Assembly (NCBI GenBank): GCA_020722625.1
Contig: DYKK01000023.1
Span: 1-19,148, forward strand
Source: Anaeromyxobacter dehalogenans
GTDB taxonomy: Bacteria; Myxococcota_A; UBA9042; DTJE01
DNA: 19,148 nucleotides
Direction: 5' to 3'
Shown here: positions 1-7,477 of the stretch, piece by piece
Position numbering within the stretch: position 1 is the first letter of the stretch
Layout of the letters: each line of letters starts with the position of its first letter
Translations under genes and position numbers: made by a program
Notes under the pieces: model-generated
Databases searched by the model: none
Seen by the model: only the letters and a program-made list of their open reading frames with translations
What the model was told of the DNA's origin: nothing

Positions 1-1
1 C

Positions 2-412
2 TCCAGTCCGAAGTTGCAGGTGATGAACACGGCGCTGATCGCCGCACAATCCGGCCTCACACTGGCCGAAGCGCGCACCGACCATGACTTCTGGGGGCGC
101 CTGGTGGAGTCCGCCGTGGGCGCACACCTGGCCAACGCCGCGGCGGCAGGAGTCTGCGAGGTGTTCTACTGGCGCGAGAGAGGCCGCGAGGTGGACTTCG
201 TGGTGAGGTGTGGCCGTACGGTGACGGCGATCGAGGTCAAGAGTGGGCGCTCGCGCGAGTCCTTGCCGGGGATGGCCGCGTTCGTGCACGCGTTCAAGCC
301 CGAGCGTACCCTGCTGGTGGGTGGCGATGGCATCCCTGTCGAGGAGTTTCTGCTCAAGCCGGTTGAGCACTGGGTCAAGTACGACACCGGCTTCGCAGAC
401 CCCGACGGATGA
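2..412 (+). CDS. AAA+ ATPase with DUF4143 domain, C-terminal fragment
   Basis: Only the C-terminal part is present; the reading frame is open to the left edge, so the true start and the P-loop ATPase domain lie outside the window. What remains matches the C-terminal DUF4143 region of the widespread AAA+/DUF4143 proteins: a KLQVMNTAL segment, then WGRLVESAVGAHL, then FYWRERGREVDFVV followed by AIEVKSG. The spacing of the Asp in EVDF and the Glu/Lys in EVK fits the PD-(D/E)XK nuclease-like fold found in this family. The cellular role of these proteins is poorly known; they are often mobile accessory genes. The gene ends 14 bases before a strong hairpin and is separated from glyQ by 188 bp, so it is probably a separate transcription unit. 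The family call is fairly sure; no function beyond ATPase or nuclease-fold is claimed. Confidence 0.8.
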   Translation, partial: SSPKLQVMNTALIAAQSGLTLAEARTDHDFWGRLVESAVGAHLANAAAAGVCEVFYWRERGREVDFVVRCGRTVTAIEVKSGRSRESLPGMAAFVHAFKPERTLLVGGDGIPVEEFLLKPVEHWVKYDTGFADPDG

Positions 413-425
413 AACCGACGCTTTG

Positions 426-446
426 GCCGCGGGTAGTGCCCGCGGC
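426..446 (+). terminator. Hairpin after the DUF4143 gene, possible terminator
   Basis: A perfect 8-bp stem, GCCGCGGG pairing with CCCGCGGC, encloses the 5-base loop TAGTG. It starts 14 bases after the stop codon at 410-412. There is no immediate T-run; a modest T-rich stretch (GTTTCTTCG) lies about 15 bases further on. It could end transcription of the ATPase gene, but a Rho-independent terminator normally has the T-run directly after the stem, so the call is tentative. Confidence 0.4.
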
Positions 447-543
447 TCCAGGTTCGCGTCGAGTTTCTTCGTAGTTGCTCAAGCGGAGGTGCTGTCGGCA
501 GAATGGGCAACCGCGTGACGGCGGATCGGGGGCGGCAAGGTCC

Positions 544-572
544 TTGCCATCGCCCGCCGCGTCTGCTAGGTT
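544..572 (+). promoter_or_regulatory. Candidate sigma70-type promoter for glyQ
   Basis: TTGCCA at 544-549 (5 of 6 matches to TTGACA) is followed after exactly 17 bases by TAGGTT at 567-572, preceded by TG at 564-565 as in extended -10 elements. It is correctly placed 29 bases ahead of the glyQ start, in the only real gap before the glyQ-glyS-ppdK run. The -10 match is weak (3 of 6), so this is a pattern-based inference. Confidence 0.45.
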
Positions 573-575
573 CCC

Positions 576-590
576 CCCGCCTTGGGCGGG
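576..590 (+). other. Small hairpin just upstream of the glyQ start
   Basis: CCCGCC at 576-581 can pair with GGCGGG at 585-590 around a 3-base loop. It lies 10 bases before the ATG, next to the weak ribosome-binding region (GTGGGA, 593-598), so it could influence glyQ translation. In such G+C-rich DNA a 6-bp stem may also be chance. Confidence 0.25.
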
Positions 591-600
591 ACGTGGGACC

Positions 601-1446
601 ATGACGTTCCAGGACGTGATCCTGCGGCTCCAGGAGTTCTGGGCGCGCAGGGGCTGCCTGATCGTGCAGCCGTACGACATCGAGAAGGGCGCGGGGACCT
701 TCAACCCGGCCACCTTCCTGCGATGCCTCGGACCGAAGCCGTGGAACGCGGCCTACGTAGAGCCCTCGCGCCGCCCCACGGACGGGCGGTACGGCGAGAA
801 CCCGTTCCGCCTCCAGCACTACTACCAGTTCCAGGTCGTGATGAAGCCCGCGCCGCTCAACGCGCAGGACCTGTACCTCGACAGCCTGCGCGCCCTGGGC
901 ATTGACCCGCTGGACCACGACATCCGCTTCGTCGAGGACGACTGGGAATCCCCGACGCTCGGGGCCTGGGGGCTCGGGTGGGAGGTCTGGGTGGACGGGA
1001 TGGAGGTCACGCAGTTCACCTACTTCCAGCAGGTGGGCGGCTTTGAACTGGACCCCGTTCCGGTGGAACTGACCTACGGCCTGGAACGCATCACGATGTA
1101 TCTGTCGGGCATTGACAACGTTTTCGACCTCGAGTGGGGGCACGGGGTCACCTACGGCGACGTGGCCCACCGGGACGAGGTCGAGTTCTCGCGCTTCCAC
1201 TTCGAGGAGGCCGACATCCGGCTCCACTTCGACCTCTTCGACCGGTTCGAGGCGGAATGCCGCCGGCTCCTGGAACGGGGGCTGGTCCTGCCCGCCTACG
1301 ACCACTGCATGAAGTGCTCGCACGTCTTCAACGTCCTGGACGCGCGGGGGGCGATCTCGGTGTCCGAGCGCCAGGCGTACATCCTGCGGGTGCGGACCCT
1401 GGCGAGGGCGTGCGCGGCGGCGTATCTGGAGGGGCAGCGACCATGA
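601..1446 (+). CDS. glyQ: Glycine--tRNA ligase alpha subunit
   Basis: Class II aminoacyl-tRNA synthetase subunit. With GlyS it forms the bacterial alpha2beta2 enzyme that charges tRNA-Gly in the cytoplasm; the alpha subunit carries the catalytic core that activates glycine with ATP. The 281-residue product is close to the usual 290-305. Diagnostic family motifs are present: QEFWARRGCLIVQPYD (residues ~11-26), then GAGTFNPATFLRCLG, YVEPSRRPTDGRYGENP, LQHYYQFQVVMKP, and ERITMYLSGIDNVFDLEW from residue 162. The ATG at 601 is chosen because the protein begins MTFQDVILRLQEFW, as in other GlyQ proteins; the frame is open further upstream but that extension has no family similarity. The stop overlaps the glyS start by four bases (ATGA), indicating translational coupling. 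Confidence 0.98.
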   Translation: MTFQDVILRLQEFWARRGCLIVQPYDIEKGAGTFNPATFLRCLGPKPWNAAYVEPSRRPTDGRYGENPFRLQHYYQFQVVMKPAPLNAQDLYLDSLRALGIDPLDHDIRFVEDDWESPTLGAWGLGWEVWVDGMEVTQFTYFQQVGGFELDPVPVELTYGLERITMYLSGIDNVFDLEWGHGVTYGDVAHRDEVEFSRFHFEEADIRLHFDLFDRFEAECRRLLERGLVLPAYDHCMKCSHVFNVLDARGAISVSERQAYILRVRTLARACAAAYLEGQRP

Positions 1447-3566
1447 GCGACCTGCGCCTGTTCCTCCTGGAGATCGGGACCGAGGAGATCCCGGCCCGGA
1501 TGCTCCGTCGCGCCGCGGAGGACCTCGCCGGCCTCGTCACGCAGGCCCTCGAGGCGGTGTCCCTGTCGCGCACGGAGGTCGAGCCCCTGTGGACCCCGCG
1601 CCGCCTGGCGGTGCTGGTCGGGGGGGTCCCGGCGCGCCAGCCGGACCGCGAGGAGGTCGTCACCGGCCCGCACGTGGGCGCGGCCTACGACGCCAACGGG
1701 GCCCCGACCCGGGCCGCCGAGGGGTTCGCCCGGGCCCACGGGGTCACCCCCGCGGACCTGGTCCGCGTTCCGGGGGCCAAGGGCGAGGTCGTGGCGGTGC
1801 GGCGCGTCGTGCCGGGCCGCGACACGCGCGAGGTCCTCGCGGACCTCCTCCCCGGGGTCCTGTCCCGTCTGACCTTCCCCAAGGCGATGCGCTGGGACGG
1901 CAACCGAGGTCCCTTCGTGCGCCCGGTGCACTGGGTCTGCTGCCTGCTGGGACCGGACCCGGTCGCGTTCGAGTTCGCGGGCGTGCGGTCGGGACGGACC
2001 ACACGAGGGCACCGGTTCCACGCGCCCGACCCCTTCGATTTGGCCGACCCGGCGTCGTACGTCGAGGAGATGGCGCGCCGGGACGTCGTGGTGCGGCCCG
2101 ACGAGCGCCGTGCCCGCATCCGCGATGCCTTGTCCCGCGTCGAGGTCGAATCGGGCGTCCGCTTCGTCCCGGACGACGCGCTCCTCGACGAGGTCGCGGA
2201 CCTGGTCGAGTGCCCGGTCTTCGGGATGGGGTCGTTCGACCCTGCGTTCTTGTCGCTGCCCCGCGAGGTCCTGGTCACGGCCATGGCCGCGCATCAGCGC
2301 TACTTCGGGGTCGAGGACGGCGAGGGCCGCCTGGTCGCGCGCTTCGGCGTGGTGAGCAACACGCGCGCGCGAGACCCGGCGGTCGTGGTGCGCGGCCACG
2401 AGCGGGTCCTCGCGGCCCGTCTGTACGATGCCCGCTTCTTCCACGAGGCGGACCTCAAGACCGGCCTCCACCGGATGTCCGAGCGCCTGGGCGAGCGCCT
2501 GTTCCTGAAGGGCGCGGGCGACATGGCCGAGAAGTCGTCGCGCATCGCGGAGGTGGCGGTCCAGTTGTGCGAGGCCGCGGGCCTGTCCCTGGACCTCCAC
2601 CACGTCCGCCGGGCCGCGGCCCTGTGCAAGGCGGACCTGATGTCCCAGATGGTCGGGGAGTTCCCGACCCTCCAGGGTGTGATGGGCCGACACTACGCCC
2701 TGGCCGCCGGGGAGCCCGAGGGCGTGGCCGCGGCCATCGTCGAGCACTACCTCCCGCGGTTCGCGGGGGATTCCCTGCCCGCGACGGAGATCGGTGCGGT
2801 CCTGGCCGTGGCGGACCGCGTGGACTCCCTCGCGACGTGCTTCGATGTCGGGGCGATCCCCACGGGGTCCCGCGACCCGCTCGGCCTTCGTCGCCAGGCC
2901 ATCGGTCTTCTGAAGGTCTTGATCGAGCGGGCCTGGCCGAATGTGACCGTGGGCGGGCTCCTGGCGCGCTGCAAGGACGAGGAGACCCGCGACAAGGCGT
3001 GGTCCTTCGTGCGCGAGCGTTTCCACGGTCTCTTGACCGAGGACGACGAGGTCCCGACCGACTTCGCCACCGCGGTGCTCGATGGGGCCCGGGAAAAACC
3101 CCCCTCGGAGGTGGTCGCGATGGCGGTGGCGCTGCGCGACTTCTCCCGCGAGACGAGCGGGTTCCGGGACTTCCTCGAGACCGTGTTCAAGCGGGTCTTC
3201 AACCTCCTGCGGCAGGCGGACGACCAGATGCCGGACTGGCGCGCGAGGGCGGACCGCGCCGGGATCCTGGTCGCCAGGCCCGATCCGGGCCTCCAGCACG
3301 AATACGAGCGCGCCGTCCAGGAGGCATGGATCGCGGGCGGCGAGGCCCTGCGCGAGGCCCGGGACGGCGGCGACTACCGCGTCCTCCTTCAGGCCCTGTA
3401 CGCCTTCAAGGACCCCCTCGCGCGGTTCTTCGGGACGGGCAGCGAGGGCATCCCGGTGCTGATCGAGAAGGACGAGGACAAACGGGTCCGCCGGCTCGCG
3501 CTGTTGTGGCGCGTGCTGGACCTGTTCGGATGGTTTGCGGATTTCTCGAAGGTATCATCGAGGTGA
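1443..3566 (+). CDS. glyS: Glycine--tRNA ligase beta subunit
   Basis: The 707-residue beta subunit of the tetrameric glycyl-tRNA synthetase; it recognises tRNA-Gly and is needed for charging. The size is typical (about 690-710). Visible signatures: LLEIGTEEIPA (residues 8-18), TPRRLAVLV from residue 51, FPKAMRWD, the HD-like core region with ADLMSQMVGEFPTLQGVMGR (G405 onward) and IVEHYLPRFAGDSLP, and a C-terminal helical anticodon-binding region with RVFNLLRQADD. The start is the ATG overlapping the glyQ stop, preceded by a good ribosome-binding sequence GGAGGGG at 1428-1434. The frame is open well upstream inside glyQ, but only the part from 1443 resembles GlyS. It is followed four bases later by the ppdK start. 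Confidence 0.98.
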   Translation: MSDLRLFLLEIGTEEIPARMLRRAAEDLAGLVTQALEAVSLSRTEVEPLWTPRRLAVLVGGVPARQPDREEVVTGPHVGAAYDANGAPTRAAEGFARAHGVTPADLVRVPGAKGEVVAVRRVVPGRDTREVLADLLPGVLSRLTFPKAMRWDGNRGPFVRPVHWVCCLLGPDPVAFEFAGVRSGRTTRGHRFHAPDPFDLADPASYVEEMARRDVVVRPDERRARIRDALSRVEVESGVRFVPDDALLDEVADLVECPVFGMGSFDPAFLSLPREVLVTAMAAHQRYFGVEDGEGRLVARFGVVSNTRARDPAVVVRGHERVLAARLYDARFFHEADLKTGLHRMSERLGERLFLKGAGDMAEKSSRIAEVAVQLCEAAGLSLDLHHVRRAAALCKADLMSQMVGEFPTLQGVMGRHYALAAGEPEGVAAAIVEHYLPRFAGDSLPATEIGAVLAVADRVDSLATCFDVGAIPTGSRDPLGLRRQAIGLLKVLIERAWPNVTVGGLLARCKDEETRDKAWSFVRERFHGLLTEDDEVPTDFATAVLDGAREKPPSEVVAMAVALRDFSRETSGFRDFLETVFKRVFNLLRQADDQMPDWRARADRAGILVARPDPGLQHEYERAVQEAWIAGGEALREARDGGDYRVLLQALYAFKDPLARFFGTGSEGIPVLIEKDEDKRVRRLALLWRVLDLFGWFADFSKVSSR

Positions 3567-3570
3567 AGCC

Positions 3571-6285
3571 ATGGTGACCAAGTACGTCTATCGGTTCGCA
3601 AAGGGTCGGGCGGAAGGGAACAAGGACCAGCGGGAGTTGCTGGGCGGCAAGGGCGCGAACCTCCACGAGATGTGCAACATCGGGCTGAACGTCCCGCCGG
3701 GGTTCACGATCACGACCGAGGCGTGCACGTACTTCTTCCGGCACGCGGACCGGTGGCCGGAGGGGCTCGAGGCGGAGGTCCGCGACGCGGTGGCGTGGCT
3801 CGAAGCCGCGACCGGCAAGCGGTTCGGCGACCCCGCGAACCCGCTTCTGGTGTCGGTGCGATCCGGGGCGCGGGCCTCCATGCCCGGGATGATGGACACG
3901 GTCCTGAACCTCGGCCTGAACGAGGCGACGCTTCCGGGGGTCGCCCGCCTGACGGGGAATCGGCGTTTCGCGCTCGACTCCTACCGCCGGTTCATCAAGA
4001 TGTTCGGGGACGTGGTCCTGGGCATGAAGGCCCCCAAGGGCGAGGAGGACCCCTTCGAGGCGATCCTCGGCGACGTCAAGCGCAAGACCGGCCGGAAACT
4101 GGACACGGAACTGGACGAGGCGGCCCTGGAGGAGGTCATCCGCCGCTCGCTGGACGCAGTCCGCGCCGCGACGGGACAGGCGTTCCCGGCGGACCCCGCG
4201 GTGCAGTTGCGGATGGCGATTGACGCGGTCTTCAAGTCCTGGATGAACGAGCGGGCCATCGAGTACCGCCGTATCTACAAGATTCCCGAGGACTGGGGCA
4301 CCGCGGTCAACGTGCAGGCCATGGTCTTCGGAAACATGGGCGAGGACTCGGGCACGGGAGTGGCCTTCACGCGCGACCCGGCCACGGGCGAGAACGCCTT
4401 CTACGGGGAGTTCCTGATGAACGCCCAGGGCGAGGACGTGGTCGCCGGGATCCGCACCCCGCTGAAACTGGACCAGTTGCGCGAGGTCATGCCCCACGCC
4501 CACGAGGAACTCGTGCGGGTGCGGGAGGTCCTCGAGCGGCACTACCGGGACATGCAGGACCTGGAGTTCACCATCGAGCGGGGGACCCTGTTCATCCTCC
4601 AGTGCCGCGCGGGGAAGCGGACGGGGCTCGCCGCGGCGCGCATCGCGCTCGACCTGCTCGAGGAGGGCCTGATTGACGAGCGGACGGCCCTGACGCGCAT
4701 CGAGGCGGACCAGGTGACGTTCCTGCTGAGGCCCGTGTTCAACGAGGCCGCGAAGCGGGCGGCCCGCGCCGAGGGACGACGGCTCGCGAAGGGGCTCCCC
4801 GCGGGGCCGGGCGCCGCGACCGGGCGCGTCTGCTTCTTCAGCGACGAGGTCCACGACCGCCGCAAGGAATGGGGTCGGGTGGTCCTGGTGCGCATTGAGA
4901 CCTCGCCCGAGGACATCAAGGGGATGGAGCAGGCCGAGGGCATCCTGACGGCCCGGGGCGGGATGACCTCGCACGCGGCGCTCGTGGCGCGCCAGCGCGG
5001 CAAGACCTGCGTGGCCGGGTGCTCCGCCGCGGACGTGGACTACCGCGCGCGGACGATGCGCTTCGGCGAGCGCGAGGTGCGCGAGGGCGACTGGATCTCG
5101 CTGGACGGGAGCACGGGCGAGGTCTTCCTGGGCGAGATCGAAACGGCCCCGTCCGAGGTCGTCCAGGTCCTGATCGACAGGACCCTGAAGCCGGAGGACG
5201 CCCCGACCTACCGCCGGTTCGCCCGCCTGATGGAGATCGCGGACCGACACCGCCGGCTCCAGGTGCGCACCAACGCGGATCGTCCGGGCGAGGCCGCGAT
5301 GGCCGTGGCCTTCGGCGCGCAGGGGATCGGGCTGTGCCGCACCGAGCACATGTTCTTCGAGGGCAAGCGCATCACCTCGATGCGCAAGATGATCCTGGCC
5401 GAGACCGAGGCCGATCGCCGCGCGGCCCTGGCCGAACTCCTGCCCTACCAGCGCGAGGACTTCGCCGGGATCTTCCGGGCCATGGCGGGCCGGCCCGTCA
5501 CCATCCGCACCCTGGACCCGCCCCTGCACGAGTTCCTGCCCGGGGACGAGGCGAAGCAGGCCGAGTTCTCGCGCGAGACGGGCATCCCGGTCGAGAAGAT
5601 CCGGCAGCGCATCGAGGAACTGCACGAGTTCAACCCCATGCTGGGCCACCGCGGCTGCCGCCTGGGCATCACCTACCCCGAGATCACCGAGATGCAGGCC
5701 CGCGCGATCTTCGAGGCCGCGTGCCTGGTGAAGAAGGAAGGGGTCGAGGTCCGGCCCGAGGTGATGATCCCGCTCGTGACGACCCTCGCGGAGTTCCGCC
5801 ACCAGGAGGCCGTGGTCCGGCGCGTGGCGGAGGAGGTCTTCGCCCGGGAGGGCGTGCGCGTGGACTACCTGGTCGGGACCATGATCGAGATCCCCCGCGC
5901 CGCCATCATGGCCCACGAGATCGCCGAGGGCGCGGAGTTCTTCTCGTTCGGGACCAACGACCTGACCCAGACCGGCTTCGGGATGTCCCGCGACGACTAT
6001 GGAAGTTTCATGAAGGACTATCTCGACAAGGGCATCTTGAAGGTGGACCCGTTCATCACGATCAACGACGGGATCGGCGAGATGGTCCGGATCGCGTGCG
6101 AGCGCGGGCGCCGCACCCGCCCGGGGCTGAAACTGGGCGTGTGCGGGGAGCACGGGGGTGACCCGGACTCGGTCTTCTTCTTCCACGGGGTCGGTCTGGA
6201 CTACGTGTCCTGTTCGCCGTATCGTGTGCCGGTGGCCCGGGTGGCGGCGGCCCAGGCCGCGATCGGGGCCGGCGCGGAGAAGTAG
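3571..6285 (+). CDS. ppdK: Pyruvate, phosphate dikinase
   Basis: Interconverts pyruvate + ATP + phosphate with phosphoenolpyruvate + AMP + pyrophosphate, acting in gluconeogenesis or PPi-linked glycolysis in the cytoplasm. The 904-residue product fits the family (about 870-900). Domains in order: N-terminal nucleotide-binding region (GGKGANLHEM, LNVPPGFTITTEA, RSGARASMPGMMDTVLNLG from R97, DPATGENAFYGEF from D269), the swivelling phosphohistidine domain (TARGGMTSHAALVARQ, with catalytic His468), and the C-terminal PEP/pyruvate TIM barrel (EFFSFGTNDLTQ from E789 and GVCGEHGGDP, with catalytic Cys858). All key residues are intact. The presence of GMTSHAALVARQ together with the long N-terminal region separates it from PEP synthase and PTS enzyme I. 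The start is set by ATGGTGACC at 3571, with a GAGGTG ribosome-binding sequence overlapping the glyS stop. Close linkage behind glyS implies one operon. Confidence 0.98.
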   Translation: MVTKYVYRFAKGRAEGNKDQRELLGGKGANLHEMCNIGLNVPPGFTITTEACTYFFRHADRWPEGLEAEVRDAVAWLEAATGKRFGDPANPLLVSVRSGARASMPGMMDTVLNLGLNEATLPGVARLTGNRRFALDSYRRFIKMFGDVVLGMKAPKGEEDPFEAILGDVKRKTGRKLDTELDEAALEEVIRRSLDAVRAATGQAFPADPAVQLRMAIDAVFKSWMNERAIEYRRIYKIPEDWGTAVNVQAMVFGNMGEDSGTGVAFTRDPATGENAFYGEFLMNAQGEDVVAGIRTPLKLDQLREVMPHAHEELVRVREVLERHYRDMQDLEFTIERGTLFILQCRAGKRTGLAAARIALDLLEEGLIDERTALTRIEADQVTFLLRPVFNEAAKRAARAEGRRLAKGLPAGPGAATGRVCFFSDEVHDRRKEWGRVVLVRIETSPEDIKGMEQAEGILTARGGMTSHAALVARQRGKTCVAGCSAADVDYRARTMRFGEREVREGDWISLDGSTGEVFLGEIETAPSEVVQVLIDRTLKPEDAPTYRRFARLMEIADRHRRLQVRTNADRPGEAAMAVAFGAQGIGLCRTEHMFFEGKRITSMRKMILAETEADRRAALAELLPYQREDFAGIFRAMAGRPVTIRTLDPPLHEFLPGDEAKQAEFSRETGIPVEKIRQRIEELHEFNPMLGHRGCRLGITYPEITEMQARAIFEAACLVKKEGVEVRPEVMIPLVTTLAEFRHQEAVVRRVAEEVFAREGVRVDYLVGTMIEIPRAAIMAHEIAEGAEFFSFGTNDLTQTGFGMSRDDYGSFMKDYLDKGILKVDPFITINDGIGEMVRIACERGRRTRPGLKLGVCGEHGGDPDSVFFFHGVGLDYVSCSPYRVPVARVAAAQAAIGAGAEK

Positions 6286-6289
6286 GCGC

Positions 6290-7477
6290 GTGAGAGCCGC
6301 GTTCACCTTCGTCCTGGCCGTCTTCACCGCCTGCGCCTCGCAACCCAGGGGCGGGGCCGTGGACCCCACGCGCCTGGACTGGCCCATCGGGGTCGCCGTG
6401 GACCCCGCCGGAGACCTCCTGTACGTGGTCTCGTCCAACTTCGACGCGGGCCGGACCGGGAGCACCGTCCTGCCGATCCGACTGGACACCCTGGAACCGC
6501 TGCCCGGCTCGGCCGTGGAGGTCGGGTCCTTCGCCGGGGAGGTCGCGGTCGCGGCGGCCGGGGACGGCCGCGGCGCCATGGGCTACGTCGCGGTCCGGGA
6601 CGGGGACCAGGTGGAGTTCTTCGCGGTGGACCGATCCGGCGAGACCCCGGCGCTGCGTTGCGGCGACGAGGGAGGGACGCCGGTCCCCCGGTGCGACCCG
6701 GACCACCGCGTGTCGCCGGCCGGCTCGCCTCCGGACCTCGTGGGCCTGGACCGAGACCCCTTCGCGTTGGGCCTCGGGGAGTCCCCGGACGCGCGCTCGC
6801 GGTGGCTGTACGTCGGCAGCATCCTCGACGGGACCCTCTCGATCCTGCCGCTGGACGCGGGACTCGCCCCGCGCCCCGGGACGGCGGTCCTCTTGTCCCC
6901 CGGACTGCACTCGGTCGTGGACGGGCCGGTCGTCGCCGGCCGCCGCCGGGTCTATGTCTCGAACCGCCTGTCGAACGCGATCCACGTGGTGGACGTCACG
7001 CAGGACGGGCACGACGTGGCGGCGCGGGTCCTGGACTCCCTGGCGGTGGGCCAGGTGTCCGCGACCGGCGACTACTTCCGGGGACTGGCCATGTCGAGGG
7101 ACCGCCGGACCCTGGTCGCGGCCCTCCGATCCCCGGCGAGCCTCGTGGTCCTCGACCTCTTGCCCGGCGGGGAGGTGGGCCTGCGGGGCCTGGTCCCCCT
7201 GCACGGGGACCCGGCGGGCGTGGCGGTGGCCGCGTCCGGGGCGGGAGAACGGGTCTATGTGACCGATTTCTCTGGTGATTCCGTCTATTGCGTGGACCCA
7301 TCCCTCCTCGAGGTGGTGGACCGCATCCCGGTGGACGCGGGGCCGTACGGGATCACGATCTCCGGGACCGGAAGGGCCTTCGTCACGGCGTTCGAGGACC
7401 ACCGCATCGTGGTGGTGGACGTGGACGAGACGAGCCCGACGTGGCACCAGGTCGTGGCGAGGATTCCATCGAAGTGA
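6290..7477 (+). CDS. Putative YVTN-type beta-propeller lipoprotein
   Basis: A 395-residue predicted exported protein. I chose the GTG at 6290, five bases after the ppdK stop and behind GGAGA (6276-6280), because it gives a clean signal peptide (MRAAFTFVLAVFTAC) with a slightly degenerate lipobox FTAC; the frame upstream lies inside ppdK. The mature part shows blade-like repeats of the YVTN/NHL beta-propeller kind: WPIGVAVDPAGDLLYVVSSN (from ~residue 31), LYVGSILDGTLSILPLD (~178), VYVSNRLSNAIHVVDV (~221), VYVTDFSGDSVYCVDP (~322) and PYGITISGTGRAFVTAFEDH (~352). Such proteins usually act in binding or scaffolding at the cell surface or in the periplasm; no enzyme motif is seen. The gene overlaps the next by one base. 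The specific function is unknown. Confidence 0.85.
   Translation: MRAAFTFVLAVFTACASQPRGGAVDPTRLDWPIGVAVDPAGDLLYVVSSNFDAGRTGSTVLPIRLDTLEPLPGSAVEVGSFAGEVAVAAAGDGRGAMGYVAVRDGDQVEFFAVDRSGETPALRCGDEGGTPVPRCDPDHRVSPAGSPPDLVGLDRDPFALGLGESPDARSRWLYVGSILDGTLSILPLDAGLAPRPGTAVLLSPGLHSVVDGPVVAGRRRVYVSNRLSNAIHVVDVTQDGHDVAARVLDSLAVGQVSATGDYFRGLAMSRDRRTLVAALRSPASLVVLDLLPGGEVGLRGLVPLHGDPAGVAVAASGAGERVYVTDFSGDSVYCVDPSLLEVVDRIPVDAGPYGITISGTGRAFVTAFEDHRIVVVDVDETSPTWHQVVARIPSK

Noticed and set aside
3406..6579. Very long open frame on the minus strand across ppdK
   Set aside because: It mirrors ppdK codon structure in high-G+C DNA; the translation is low-complexity Arg/His/Asp/Val-rich without any family motif, while the + strand has an intact enzyme.
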